NCBI GenBank assembly: GCA_963921425.1
Contig: OY992840.1
Span: 7,132,501 to 7,196,500, forward strand
Direction of reading: 5' to 3'
From: Dryas octopetala
Taxonomy: Eukaryota; Streptophyta; Magnoliopsida; Rosales; Rosaceae
DNA: 64,000 bases
Shown: positions 1-9,762 of the stretch, piece after piece
Layout of the letters: the number at the start of each line of letters is the position of its first letter
Numbering within the stretch: the first letter of the stretch is position 1
Translations under genes and position numbers: made by a program
The notes under the pieces: generated by a model
What the model saw: only the letters and a program-made list of their open reading frames with translations
What the model was told of the DNA's origin: nothing
Database searches by the model: none

Positions 1-589
1 GAGTTGAGAGAGTCTAAGACAGTGAGAGAGGGATGGAGGGAGAGAAAAACAAAAAACAAAACCCTTATTCGTTTAATATAAAAAAACTTTTGACGTTTAA
101 GCTTTTCAATAAAGAAATAAAAGTCTAAAAACTGAATTTAATTATTATTTTAGTTAGTATAAATTTAATTTGGGCCTCTTAGATATAAGCCTTGAACACC
201 TTAGTTACTACTTATTAGGCCTCTACATATCATAGCTTTAAATTTAATTTTTTTAATATTATAATATATATATATAATTGGGCCCTCCTTGAAAGTGGGC
301 CTTGGGCGATCGCCCCTCCAGCCCTTGCTCAGGGACGGCTCTGCATATATAAAGGGGTATTTTGGTCTGAAAAAATGCAAAAATGTCATAAATGTAAGTT
401 TAGGAAGTAAAAAAAAATTAAGGGTTATTGAATAAAATTTATCATTTTATAAAGACATTTGAATGAGTAACACCGGCCATCAGGTATATATATGCAAGAG
501 AGACATTGATTGTCCTTAATTGACGAATGGTCCTATTGATAGAATTCTTGACGCAGGCTATATATATGTGACTTCTTCTAGTGGACTAC
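1..589. other. Intergenic DNA with transposon-end fragment and serpin-spacer copy
   Basis: No gene is supported here. Positions 280-345 are GC-rich and resemble one end of a non-autonomous DNA transposon (the minus strand reads like the common plant end containing AGAGCCGTCCCTGAG), but no partner end was identified. Positions 465-580 are a clear diverged copy of 6938-7045: both share GAGTAACACC, CCATCAGGTATAT, TGGTCCTATTGATAGAATTC and GTGACTTCTTCTAG. That makes this stretch part of the duplicated spacer surrounding the serpin genes. Confidence 0.5.
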
Positions 590-1274
590 TGTAACACCCT
601 TACAATGCGGGAAGACTAAGGAACGCGGAGTTGGCTTTGGTTTCCTACAACGGTGCGCTTGTGGCGAGCACACGCACCAACAAGGCGAGAAAGCATGCGC
701 GGGACATGCTCGGCTTGGTTTGGATTGCTAACAAGTTGGGCTGGTAGCATTTGATTAATGTTACACATATGTGAGCATGAGGCAGCAGGTGGCGTGAATG
801 TGGTGGCTTGTATAAATGGGCAAGGTACGTGGCTGATGCGTGTGGCAGCAACCTTGTTTGCTTAATTAATGGTGAAGCAAGCCTTGCTTAATTGAATGGG
901 CAGCAACCTTTGGGACTTGCTGGAGGCAAGCAGGTAGCTGATACAAGCACCACAAGCATGCAGCTCATGGAGGCACCTCATGCAAGCAGCTCATGCAGGC
1001 AGCACAAGAAGTCAACCCCTGCATGCAGCCCAAGCAAACAGGTGATGCAAGCAGCTGAAGAAGACACAGTTTTGAGAGTGTGTATTCTTAATTTGATCCT
1101 TTGTGAGCAATAAAGGTTGGGAATAGAGTTCCTGTAAACAATAATTGTGCATGCTCCTATCTTTGTGTTTCACTTATATTTGTGAGGGAAAAGCCTGAGA
1201 GTGTGAGTACATCACACTGCCATAACAAGGGTAGTTTGTGAGGATTTGGAGGTCGAAAATTGCCCCCTGTTATA
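590..1274. mobile_element. Candidate solo LTR of an LTR retrotransposon
   Basis: The segment begins TGTAACACCC and ends CCCCTGTTATA, so its termini are short inverted repeats (TGTAAC and, on the other strand, TATAAC). It is flanked on both sides by the 5-bp direct repeat ACTAC (585-589 and 1275-1279), the size expected for LTR-retrotransposon integration. The base composition is much richer in GC than the flanks, and no coding domain is present. The left flank is homologous to 6938-7045 and the right flank to 6643-6720, so the insertion lies inside the serpin spacer duplication. Gypsy-type origin is a guess from the TGTAACACCC start. Confidence 0.55.
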
Positions 1275-2204
1275 ACTACCTTGATTCGAAATCACAAGAT
1301 AATTATGACTAACAATCTGCAATAATATCTCCGTAAATAATTCCCCTAATTATCAAATATATCATGATAATATATATGATATATATCATTATATCCAATA
1401 AAATGATATATATATAATAAAAAATTAAGATTAAATACCAAATTTTAATAATTTTTTAGAAAAGCATGAAGATCATATAATATTTCAATTGGATTACCAA
1501 ATTTAAATGTAGTTTTTTAGATTAGGTCACAAACATATTGGTCCTTTGATTTTGGTATTTTATTTGACATTTTTGTCTTTTGGGCCACATTTAATGAGTG
1601 TTAGTTAAAATTTATAAGGTTTTGACAAAATAGCTCTTGAGGCTTGTATATTGTCTTGAAAGTTGGCTAATGTAGTCTCAACTTCAGATTTAATTGTGAC
1701 TGTACGACACTCACAACTTCAAATTTAGTTGTGACTGAACGACAGTTACAGCTAAATTGTGAGACAGTCACAATTAAGTTGTGACTGAATTGAATTTTTT
1801 TATAGAGAAATTGTACTACAATATAGTATAAATAGAGGTCAAAACAATATTTTTACCCAAAATAATACCTAGTATAATGGTAGAAGTTGTCTCTTTCAAT
1901 TTATCAAGATAATCTCAGATAATTTGTGACTGGATTGATTTTTTTTTTTAATTTCAATACAATATACTATAAATTAATGTAATATTTGTATTATTTTTAT
2001 TTTTTTATTATAGTGGCATGTGATGTAATATTTGTGAATTCTAATACATTTTACTTTATTATTTTGTTTGACTTTTCAACTAGTACTTAATCTATAATAT
2101 TAAATTTTTGTATCCAAAACTAAAAGGTTATTAAAATTTGGTATTTAAAATCAATGGACCTTGTATATAATCGCTCAATTGATAACAAAGGAGAATTTTT
2201 TATG
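1275..2204. other. AT-rich intergenic DNA, third copy of serpin spacer
   Basis: Positions 1279-1500 resemble the spacer found downstream of each serpin gene (3985-4310 and 6640-6930), starting with TACCTTGATT and continuing with ATAATTATGACTAA. The remainder is AT-rich. Around 1680-1790 the phrase TTGTGACTG recurs in both orientations. No reading frame with gene-like features is seen. Confidence 0.45.
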
Positions 2205-2252
2205 TGTAACTGATACACCGCCACGTGGTGTAACTGATACACTGCCACGTGG
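2205..2252. repeat. Two tandem 24-bp units, each with a G-box
   Basis: Two adjacent 24-bp units differ at one base; each ends in GCCACGTGG, so the palindromic G-box core CACGTG lies at 2222-2227 and 2246-2251. A third, decayed start of the unit (TGTAACTAATCC, then ACGTGTACG) follows. G-boxes bind bZIP and bHLH factors in plant promoters, but no gene starts nearby (the closest annotated gene ends at 4541 on the minus strand), so a regulatory role is only a possibility. Confidence 0.6.
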
Positions 2253-2418
2253 TGTAACTAATCCAACGTGTACGTAAGAGTACGTATTATTGGACGACAT
2301 ATTTATTTCTCTTAGAGTATAATATTAATAACATTCATTTATATTATAACACATATAATGATTACATGGCGGTGTATTGGTAGCATCGAAAAATCTTTCA
2401 TAACAAAGAGCCTGTATG

Positions 2419-2629
2419 CAGAAAAATGAATCTTTATTGAGGGTAGAGTGAATAAAGAAAAACCTGACAAAAAAACAAATAAAGAAATGTACAGACACTT
2501 GTTTGGTTTCTTGCTATACTGGCCTTCAGAGATTAAAGGACTTAAATAAATTAACCATGAATAGATTGATAATAAAGGGCACATTAGTACTCAGAAAAAT
2601 GGATCTTTATTGAAGTTAGAGCGAATAAC
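2419..2629. repeat. Diverged direct repeat, 38 bp
   Basis: CAGAAAAATGAATCTTTATT at 2419 recurs as CAGAAAAATGGATCTTTATT at 2592. Similarity extends about 38 bp, followed in the second copy by AACAAAGAGC, which also precedes the first copy at 2402. This looks like a local duplication in noncoding DNA. Confidence 0.6.
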
Positions 2630-2669
2630 AAAGAGCATGAATTAAAATCAATACTATATATGAAACTAA

Positions 2670-2940
2670 GAGGTTGTTTGGGAGTGCTTTTTGTAGCAAG
2701 TGCTTTTGCTCAGTAGTGCTTTAACTAGAAGCGTTTTTATTAGAAGCACTTACATAAATTTTTTGTAAAAATTCTTAATGCTTTTTGTAAATGTGCTTGG
2801 AAGCGCTTTTTAAGAAATGTTAGGCGCTTCATAGGAAGCGCTTCCAAATGTTTTTATAATCTAAAAACGCTTTTAATTTTTATTGTCAAACGTAAACAAA
2901 AACGCTTTTAAGCTTTCTAAAAGTACTGCCAAACAAACCC
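2670..2940. mobile_element. PIF/Harbinger-like MITE, 271 bp
   Basis: The ends are terminal inverted repeats: the left reads GAGGTTGTTTGGGAGTGCTT, and the right (other strand) reads GGGTTTGTTTGGCAGTACTT. The element is flanked by the trinucleotide TAA on both sides (2667-2669 and 2941-2943), the target duplication typical of PIF/Harbinger (Tourist) MITEs. The interior contains many copies of AAGCGCTT-like words in both orientations, so it can fold extensively. No coding capacity. Confidence 0.75.
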
Positions 2941-4540
2941 TAAATCATAATATAACAAATGATCATTGAGTCCATTAAAAAATATTGGAGTAGTTGAAGA
3001 ACTAAAAAGCTATGATCAGAAAATAGCTAATGATCATCATAGCATGAATATTAAAAAATTGGAGTAGTTGAAGAACTAAAAAGCTTTTATTGGCGAAAAT
3101 AATAAAGAATTAAAACTGCTCCAAAAGAGATATCGAAGATAATTAAGAACTTAATTACTCAAGAGAAAGATACATATATCACTAAAATACTAGTTTGGAG
3201 AAACTTCCTACACTAGTTGATCTGAATATATAAGATAGAGCTAGCAAACTTAGTAAGCACATGTACTTGAAAGAACGTTAGGTAATTGCTTGACTTCATC
3301 TAACAGCAGCCCCTCTGCTGCCAAAGATCGAGCTGCCAGTAGAACCTTCAATTGAGTCCAATTGAGACTTAGAGACATTGTGTCTGTATGTTATATGACA
3401 CCGGATAATACGAACTCGCCACTCCAAGGAATCCACCACGGAGATAAGAGTCGTAACTCGCCACTCTCAGGAATCCACCCAAAAGATAAGAGTTGAAATG
3501 GTTAGGAAGATCAGTTCTTCACTAAGCCAGAAATATTGGTTTATTTCTCATATATATATTTTCAGTCTGAGGAATCCTTACAAGCATAGCTCTATTAATT
3601 TATAGAGTCTACAAACCTCACACACGCAGCCACACCTTGGTGGATCAACGTAAGAACACACAAGCTGTTTATTGTGGCCGGAGACATAAACCTAGCCAAC
3701 GTACTAACTAAATTAAAGCTAGGGAGGAAGATAATCCTCACCATGAGCAAACCAGAAAAACAGAAAACTTAAACAATTAGCTAATTGCTTAATGTATTGG
3801 TGGACTTTGTGGCTTATGCACTTATGTAGTGAGCATTGATTGTGGGCAGCCAACCATCAAATTAAGTACATGAGCACTTTGACATGTTTATTCTCCAAGC
3901 TCCGTGTCATTATATGTCAAGACGTTAATTGGCGCCATCCTTTCTATTTATAACGTTCTTAACCAAAATTCTGAGATAGCTGTGTGCCTTGATTCCAGGA
4001 CCATATCAAATCAAATCATAAGATAATTAAGACTAAATAATCTTCAATAAAATACCATACATATATGTACAAATCTCCTAAATATCAAATCATGACAATA
4101 AGTAATAAATTTAGTTACATATATATAATCAACCAAATAGTATGTCAAGTCAATAGTCTGTCAAGTCAGTTAGATAATTATCTTCATTTTCATAATTTAT
4201 TAAGTTTTTAAAGTTTCGATTCCATATCCAAATGCCGGAAAAATTACATGTAACGGAGATGTATTAACCGCGCTGGTCCAAACAAAGTTATATAGTTGCT
4301 TATTCTAACACCATTGTTTTTTCCATTCATATATATAATAATAATGATATATCATACTAAAAAAAAACCCATTCATAAAATGTAAAACCAGCAACAACAA
4401 AAAAAAAAAAAAACAAAGAAACCAAAATTAAAATGAAATCAAATAGAAATATCGAACCAATGCCTTGTATGGTTACCTTTGAATTGTTTGATTTATTTTC
4501 CCAATGAAGCCCCCATATACCTATATAATAGTTTCAATAA
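2941..4540. other. Intergenic DNA downstream of serpin 1, with two short direct repeats
   Basis: No gene is supported. A 28-bp perfect direct repeat (ATTGGAGTAGTTGAAGAACT and 8 more bases) occurs at 2984-3011 and 3058-3085. A 39-bp imperfect tandem repeat with period 42 (starting AACTCGCCACTC) occurs at 3413-3451 and 3455-3493. The moderately GC-rich stretch 3270-3960 could be a decayed transposon, but no ends were identified. Positions 3985-4312 are the serpin spacer repeat shared with 1279-1500 and 6640-6930. Confidence 0.5.
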
Positions 4541-5941
4541 TCAGCCTTGAAGAGGGTTGAGCACATGCCCAATGAATAGCACCGTTCCAGTCATTTGTTC
4601 TCTAATGAGGAACATGAATGGGTGATCAGCCACAAAGTCTATCTTCTTCTCATCCAAAGGTCTAAGCCAACGACCACCACTTACACAAAAAGTTGTAACA
4701 GCTGCAGCTTCTGTGCCTTGTTCATTAAAATCAATGAAAGATTTATGGTGTATGCTGGAAACATAATAAGGTTCGTCACCCACAGCTTTCTCCACCATCT
4801 CTGTCACTTCTGCTCCATATATACTGAAAGGCAACTCCAGACCTAAACCCATGAGAACTTCCGAAGCTTCAAACGCACCAGAAATCTTAAACTTTGGGAT
4901 TCTAAACTCACCCATTCTAACTTTTTCGCAGGGAAGGTAGCGATCTATGAACCCGGACTCGGAACAAAGTTTCTCTGCCAAATCTGGCAGTCCATCTTTT
5001 GCATCCGGAAGAAACAAGCACATGGAGAAACGACGCCGCTCGTCTTTGCCTTGTTTGTAAGGGATCTCTAAAACTTTGAAACCGTCAAAAGAAGTTGCAA
5101 ACTCTCTCCCACTTCTTGTCATGAAGGGTACTTCCATTATGGAGCTCCCATCGGGAAGGTGGAAATCGGACTTGTTTCTTAATGTAGTAAACTCGTCAAC
5201 CCAGGCTCCTTTGAAGTACAATGCATTTGCAAAGATGACCCTGGTTAGGCTGTGAACTGAACCAGGAGGAAGAACATCTTTGATGAGGCCCTTAGTCTCC
5301 TTTTCGGCCCATGAATTCACCTCAAGTCTCACTTGTTCAAACTTGGTCATGAAATCGACTTGGTTCAGAGCTGCCTTGTAGGCCGTGTTCACTACCTGTT
5401 TGAAAGGAGGCTTGAGAGGGGTCTTCTTCTCGACCCAAAGACCATTGGCAAAAGACAAGCAGGGACCGCCGCGACTGGATCCGTCGGCGAAGACAAATGG
5501 AATGAGATCAGCGGCCAAAGAGTTAAGTTGGTCGGTGGAATTAGAGTTGAGGAAAGATAGCAACTGGTCCAAGGTGGAACCCTTTGACCCAGCCGCGATC
5601 ACGCTCAGCACCGTGTGGATGGACAGCGGCGAGTACACCATGTTCTTATTCTTGCCTTGGATCAGAAGTAGGGGCTTGGAGAGTCTCAAAGCGACGTCGG
5701 TTTGGTTGCTGATGGCTTGTTTGAGATCTTTTTGAGTTTCCAATTGATCAGTGCAGAGGTACTCATTTGGGAGCGCAGAGGTGCTTAGAGCTTTTGTGAT
5801 GAAGGATTGGGTTTTGATGTTGTTGTTGTTGTTGTTGTTGTGAAGGGAGGTGAAACGAGAAGAGATCAGAGGCCGTACGTTGAACAAGGAAGACAAAATC
5901 GTTTGGCTTGATGCGCTTGCGATGGCTATGAGAGACGCCAT
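4541..5941 (-). CDS. Serpin with N-terminal targeting-like extension (serpin-ZX type)
   Basis: A single uninterrupted frame encodes 466 residues of a plant serpin, a suicide-type peptidase inhibitor. The serpin fold starts near residue 72 (KQAISNQTDVAL). It includes NSWAEKETKGLI, VIFANALYFKGAW and the C-terminal signature FVADHPFMFLI. The reactive-centre hinge EQGTEAAAV (407-415) keeps Gly at P15, Thr at P14 and alanines at P12-P10, as in inhibitory serpins. By the usual 17-residue spacing P1 is Gly423 and P1' Arg424; a one-residue longer loop would make Arg424 P1. Residues 1-70 are rich in Ser, basic and hydrophobic residues, with a run of seven Asn (35-41). They look like a plastid or mitochondrial transit peptide, unusual because plant serpins are mostly nucleocytosolic. 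The start ATG is shared in context with serpin 2. A TATA box lies about 70 bp upstream. Tandem paralogue of 8031-9227. Confidence 0.9.
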   Translation of the reverse strand: MASLIAIASASSQTILSSLFNVRPLISSRFTSLHNNNNNNNIKTQSFITKALSTSALPNEYLCTDQLETQKDLKQAISNQTDVALRLSKPLLLIQGKNKNMVYSPLSIHTVLSVIAAGSKGSTLDQLLSFLNSNSTDQLNSLAADLIPFVFADGSSRGGPCLSFANGLWVEKKTPLKPPFKQVVNTAYKAALNQVDFMTKFEQVRLEVNSWAEKETKGLIKDVLPPGSVHSLTRVIFANALYFKGAWVDEFTTLRNKSDFHLPDGSSIMEVPFMTRSGREFATSFDGFKVLEIPYKQGKDERRRFSMCLFLPDAKDGLPDLAEKLCSESGFIDRYLPCEKVRMGEFRIPKFKISGAFEASEVLMGLGLELPFSIYGAEVTEMVEKAVGDEPYYVSSIHHKSFIDFNEQGTEAAAVTTFCVSGGRWLRPLDEKKIDFVADHPFMFLIREQMTGTVLFIGHVLNPLQG

Positions 5942-6006
5942 TGATTATGTGGGAGATTTAGCTACTCTTTGCTACACATCGGTATTGATATGTAAAGCCT
6001 TAGGCT

Positions 6007-6015
6007 TTTTATATA
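6007..6015 (-). promoter_or_regulatory. TATA box of serpin 1
   Basis: The minus strand reads TATATAAAA here, about 70 bp upstream of the serpin 1 start codon. That places transcription initiation near 5975-5985 with a short 5' leader. The surrounding leader is homologous to that of serpin 2. Confidence 0.55.
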
Positions 6016-6639
6016 CAGCAGAAAACCCCTTGGGCTTAGGGTCGCACCTCTGTTACTTGCTGCACAAGGATTGCATCACTTCATCTCTTGTTTTATTTCT
6101 CTAAATTTTCTTTTTTCTTTTTTGGTACACTCCAACTCTCATTCAAAAAAAAAAAAAAAAAAACACAAAAAACTTTATTATTTTGACTCAAAGAATGTAT
6201 TTCAATATACTTTTCATATGTAAATATTCAGTTTTTTTAAAAGAATATTTAAAATATTTGGCTATTTAATTCTTATTTTTTTAACTGTTGAAAAAATAAA
6301 TCATTGGATGAGTTCCAATATTTTAAGGGAAAAACGTGCAAAAGTTATATTGTTTTTTATTTAGGTTAAAACAAGGTTTAAATCGTTCTCAACAGATCGA
6401 AGAACATGAAAAATTGATTTGTTGCCATTGTTGGTTTGATTAAATAAATACAGAGGCATGAACGAAAATAAGTACTAAGAAACTAGATCTTAATTAGAAG
6501 AGCTTGAGTCTAACTGAAAGACATTGAATCCATGTACGTGTTGGGTACGTATTGAGGCGAATGCTCTAGTATATAAATAGAATTCTTGACCTAGGCCATA
6601 TATAGCTTCTGATTGAACCAAAACTTTGACATAGTTATG
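6016..6639. other. Upstream region of serpin 1 and intergenic DNA
   Basis: Contains the serpin 1 promoter region and a long poly(A) run (6147-6164). Positions 6575-6612 (TAGAATTCTTGACCTAGGCC) are a partial copy of the spacer block also present at 538-560 and 7008-7030. No gene is seen. Confidence 0.45.
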
Positions 6640-7186
6640 TACCTTGATTCCCAAGGATCAAATCAAATGATAATTAATTATGACTAAATAATCTCCAATG
6701 AAATTTGTACCCAAAAAAAAAAAAAAAGAATTCCAATGAAATCTCTGTATTTATTAAATCATGTTAATATCACCATCACCAGTGACAAATCAATTACATC
6801 GATAATTATCAAGATCAATTTTCCTAATTTATGAAGTTTCAAATTTGTATCCAATGATCGAGATTGTTAATTGTATCGAAAATCAGGTTCAAACAAACTG
6901 CTATGAGTGCTTATTCTATAACAAAGACTTTTGTATGAGTAACACCAGCCATCAGGTATATGGGAGAGACGTTGATTGTCCATATGTGATAGAATGGTCC
7001 TATTGATAGAATTCTTGACATAGGCCATATGTGACTTCTTCTAGTTGAGTTGAGTGACCTAGAATTGTGAAACACTGTAGATTTTGTTTTTATTATCATA
7101 CACTAAAACTGTTGTGAGTAACCTAGAATTTTCAACTATATATAACAGATTTTGGTTGTCTAACTACAATCCCAAACGAGTCCGTA
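6640..7186. repeat. Serpin spacer repeat (copy downstream of serpin 2)
   Basis: Positions 6640-6930 match 3985-4312 downstream of serpin 1: both begin near CCTTGATTCC, continue with GACTAAATAATC, and end near TGCTTATTCTA. Positions 6938-7045 match 465-580. A shorter third form of the same block (GTGTTTATTCTATAACAAAGACTTT) recurs at 7530-7590. The equivalent position after each serpin indicates that gene and 3' spacer duplicated together. Confidence 0.65.
6705..6731 (+). mobile_element. Tiny poly(A)-tailed retro-insertion
   Basis: TTGTACCC followed by 15 A is flanked by the 11-bp direct repeat TCCAATGAAAT (6694-6704 and 6732-6742). The paralogous spacer near 4035 (AATCTTCAATAAAAT) lacks the insert, so it acts as an empty site. 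The structure fits LINE-type target-primed reverse transcription that stopped almost at once. Confidence 0.65.
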
Positions 7187-7370
7187 GGCTCTGTTTGGGA
7201 TTGTTGTGGAGGACCCAAAAGTTGTTGTGGATGACAATTCTCAATCACCCACAACAGTTTTGATGTTTGGTAAAAAAATGAAAAAGTGATTTGCCCTTTT
7301 ACTCATAATACCCTCATTTTAGTAATTATAAATAACCACAACAGTTTTACATTACAATTTACCAAACACC
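7187..7370. mobile_element. Candidate MITE, about 184 bp
   Basis: The left end GGCTCTGTTTGGGATTGTTG faces a right end that reads GGTGTTTGGTAAATTGTAAT on the other strand, with CCACAACAGTTTT words in the interior on both sides. The arrangement is that of a short inverted-repeat transposon. No clear target duplication was found, so the borders are approximate. Confidence 0.4.
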
Positions 7371-7631
7371 TTTTTACTAAGCCTAAACTAAGCCTAAATC
7401 CAATAAAACCATATATATAATCACTCAATATCTTGCAAATCATTTTGATAATTATCACAATTATTTGTTGATTTATTGAGATTTCAAAGAAACATGCATG
7501 CAATAAAAAATAAAAAAGATTTCAAACAAACATATATGGGTGTTTATTCTATAACAAAGACTTTGATCCATATGTGTAACACCATCATGTAACAAATACG
7601 TGCACCAAAGAACATTGTCCTTCCCATGTTT

Positions 7632-7653
7632 TTTTGTTGTTGTTGTTACCGTG
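7632..7653 (-). mobile_element. Tiny A-rich-tailed retro-insertion
   Basis: On the minus strand the insert reads CACGGTAAC followed by an AAC/A-rich tail. It is flanked by the perfect 12-bp direct repeat CTTCCCATGTTT (7620-7631 and 7654-7665). Too short to assign to a family. Confidence 0.6.
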
Positions 7654-8030
7654 CTTCCCATGTTTATAAACACCTATTCATATCACATATCAGACCCAAA
7701 AATAGTACCTATACATCAAATAAAAAGAAAAGAAAAATAAAACAAAGCAAGACTGTTGTCAATGAGAAAGGCTTTGAATATAACATAACATCAATGAGAA
7801 ATAAAACTAAAAACTAAATGATAACTTGATAAGGAAACAAAGCAAGACTGAAGTCAATGAGAAAGGCGTTGGTCCAAAGAAAAAGGATTTGATCAATATG
7901 GAACCACGTAAGACATTTTTTCATAAAACCATAATTCTTAGTAATATACTATATCTAGCTAGGAGAAATATAAATGGAACCACTGTCTTGTAGGATTGCC
8001 CTTCACTTGTTTGCACATCTTATATAAAAA

Positions 8031-9227
8031 TCAGCCTTGAAGGGGATTGAGCACATGCCCAATGAAAAGCACTGTTCCAGTAATTTGTTCTCTGATGAGG
8101 AACAAGAAGGGATGATCAGCCACAAACTCATAAGCAAAAGGAGGAGTACCAAAACCTTTCACTGTAGGAAAGGTAACAGCTCCAGCTTCTGTGCCTTCTT
8201 CAGTAACTTCAATGAAGGATCCATGGTGTATGCCGTCAACATAATAAGGTTCCTCACCCGGAAGAGCCTCCACCATCTCTGTGATTTCTGCTTCAACTTC
8301 ACTGAAAGGCAACACCAGTCCCAAATCCTTCACAACTTGAGAAGCATCAAACCCACAAGAAATCTTAAACTTGGGAATTCCCAAGATACTCACTAAAGCT
8401 CTTTCATAAGGGAAATGGCGATCTAAGAACCCAGGCTCAGTACAAAGTTTTTGCTCCAAATATGGCAGCCCATCATTCGCATCAGGAAGGAAAAAGCACA
8501 TGGAGAATTGACGACCCTTATTGGTATGGGTCAGACCTTGTTGGTATGGACGCTCTAAGACTTTGAAGCCATCAAACACCCTTACAAACTCTTCCTCATA
8601 ATCTCTGACCATCATGGGCGCCTTAACAACGTTCCCATTGAGAAGGTGGAAGTCACGCTTTTTTGTCATTATTGGATGAAATTTTTGACTCCAAAATGCT
8701 TTGAAGTACAATGCATTTGCAAAGATGACCCTTGTTAGGTGGTCAACTGAATCAGGAGGAAGGACCTGTTTGATAAGCCCGTTAGTCTCCTTTTCGGCCC
8801 ATGAATTCACTTCCATTCCCACTTGTTGAAACTTGTTGCGAAAATCGACTTCTTTCAGAGCCGCCTTGTAGGCAGAGTCCACCACCTCTTTGAAACAAGG
8901 CTTGAGAGGGGTAGTCTTCTCGACCCAAATGCCATTGGCAAAACGCACGCGGGGCCCGCCGCTGGGGGATTCGTCGGCAGAGAGCAAGGGGAGGAGATCG
9001 GAGGCCAAGGAGTTGAGTTGGTCCGTGGACTTGGACTTGAGGAAAGAGAGCAACTGGTTCAGGGTGCAACCCTTTGACCCAGCCGCAAGCAAACTCAGGG
9101 CCACGTGGATGGACAACGGCGAGTACACCATGTTCTGGTTCTTGCCTTCTCCGGTGACAAGCAGTTGCTTCGTGATTTGCAATGCCACATCGGTTTGGTT
9201 GCTGATGGGTTCCTTGAGAGACGCCAT
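8031..9227 (-). CDS. Serpin without N-terminal extension (serpin-ZX type)
   Basis: One frame of 398 residues covers a complete serpin. It starts MASLKEPISNQTDVALQ, close to the usual start of cytosolic plant serpins. It carries NSWAEKETNGLI, VIFANALYFKAFW and the signature FVADHPFLFLI. The hinge EEGTEAGAV (343-351) keeps the Gly, Thr and small residues needed for loop insertion. By standard spacing P1 is Phe359 and P1' Gly360, within FPTVKGFG; the proline at P6 is unusual. The predicted target preference therefore differs from serpin 1. The start codon and leader (TAAATCTCCCACA just upstream) are homologous to serpin 1, but the 69 codons that encode the transit-like segment are absent. No intron interrupts the frame, as in its neighbour. 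Likely cytosolic endopeptidase inhibitor. Confidence 0.92.
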   Translation of the reverse strand: MASLKEPISNQTDVALQITKQLLVTGEGKNQNMVYSPLSIHVALSLLAAGSKGCTLNQLLSFLKSKSTDQLNSLASDLLPLLSADESPSGGPRVRFANGIWVEKTTPLKPCFKEVVDSAYKAALKEVDFRNKFQQVGMEVNSWAEKETNGLIKQVLPPDSVDHLTRVIFANALYFKAFWSQKFHPIMTKKRDFHLLNGNVVKAPMMVRDYEEEFVRVFDGFKVLERPYQQGLTHTNKGRQFSMCFFLPDANDGLPYLEQKLCTEPGFLDRHFPYERALVSILGIPKFKISCGFDASQVVKDLGLVLPFSEVEAEITEMVEALPGEEPYYVDGIHHGSFIEVTEEGTEAGAVTFPTVKGFGTPPFAYEFVADHPFLFLIREQITGTVLFIGHVLNPLQG

Positions 9228-9307
9228 TTTTGTGGGAGATTTAGCTTATGAAACCCTAAACTACTCTGCTGGATTGTTGTGTTATGTATAGTTGTAAACC
9301 CTTGGGC

Positions 9308-9315
9308 AATTTATA
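9308..9315 (-). promoter_or_regulatory. Probable TATA box of serpin 2
   Basis: The minus strand reads TATAAATT about 85 bp upstream of the start codon, at a position homologous to the serpin 1 leader (both share AAGGGGTTT or AAGGGTTT beside it). Confidence 0.45.
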
Positions 9316-9560
9316 GCAAAAGAACCGTTGGCCTTTGGGCTTGCGTGACGGTTCCCTTTCGCTTCCTCTAATCCCCTCTATTTGCTTTGATTAATCAAAT
9401 TTATTGTTGGCTTTGTTCTTCACGTGGGCTAGTGAACTGGAGAGAGTTGGAGAGTCATGCGGCAGCTTGGGCTTCCTTTCTTGGCCTTCTTTATTCTTTG
9501 TTTCTTTTTGGGCCACAATTAATTCTACAAAATGTATAGCACACATCAAATTAAAATAAA

Positions 9561-9762
9561 CAGTAGTGCTAGGTATACCACATTTTTATACCATAATTTC
9601 ATACCATCTTATGTGGCAACTTACATGGCATTCATACATTGGATACTAAAAAATAAAAAGAAAAACCCAAAAAGAAAAAGAAAAACTCTGTCCAATAAAG
9701 TAATGACACGTGAGATGGTATAAGAATGTGGTATAAAAAATGTGGTAAGTATAGCATTATTC
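9561..9762. mobile_element. MITE, about 200 bp
   Basis: Terminal inverted repeats of about 35 bp: the left reads AGTGCTAGGTATACCACATT then TTTATACCA, and the right on the other strand reads ATGCTATACTTACCACATTT then TTTATACCA. Inner arms also pair (ATACCATCTTATGTGG with ATACCATCTCACGTG). The family was not assigned and a target duplication is not clear. Confidence 0.6.
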
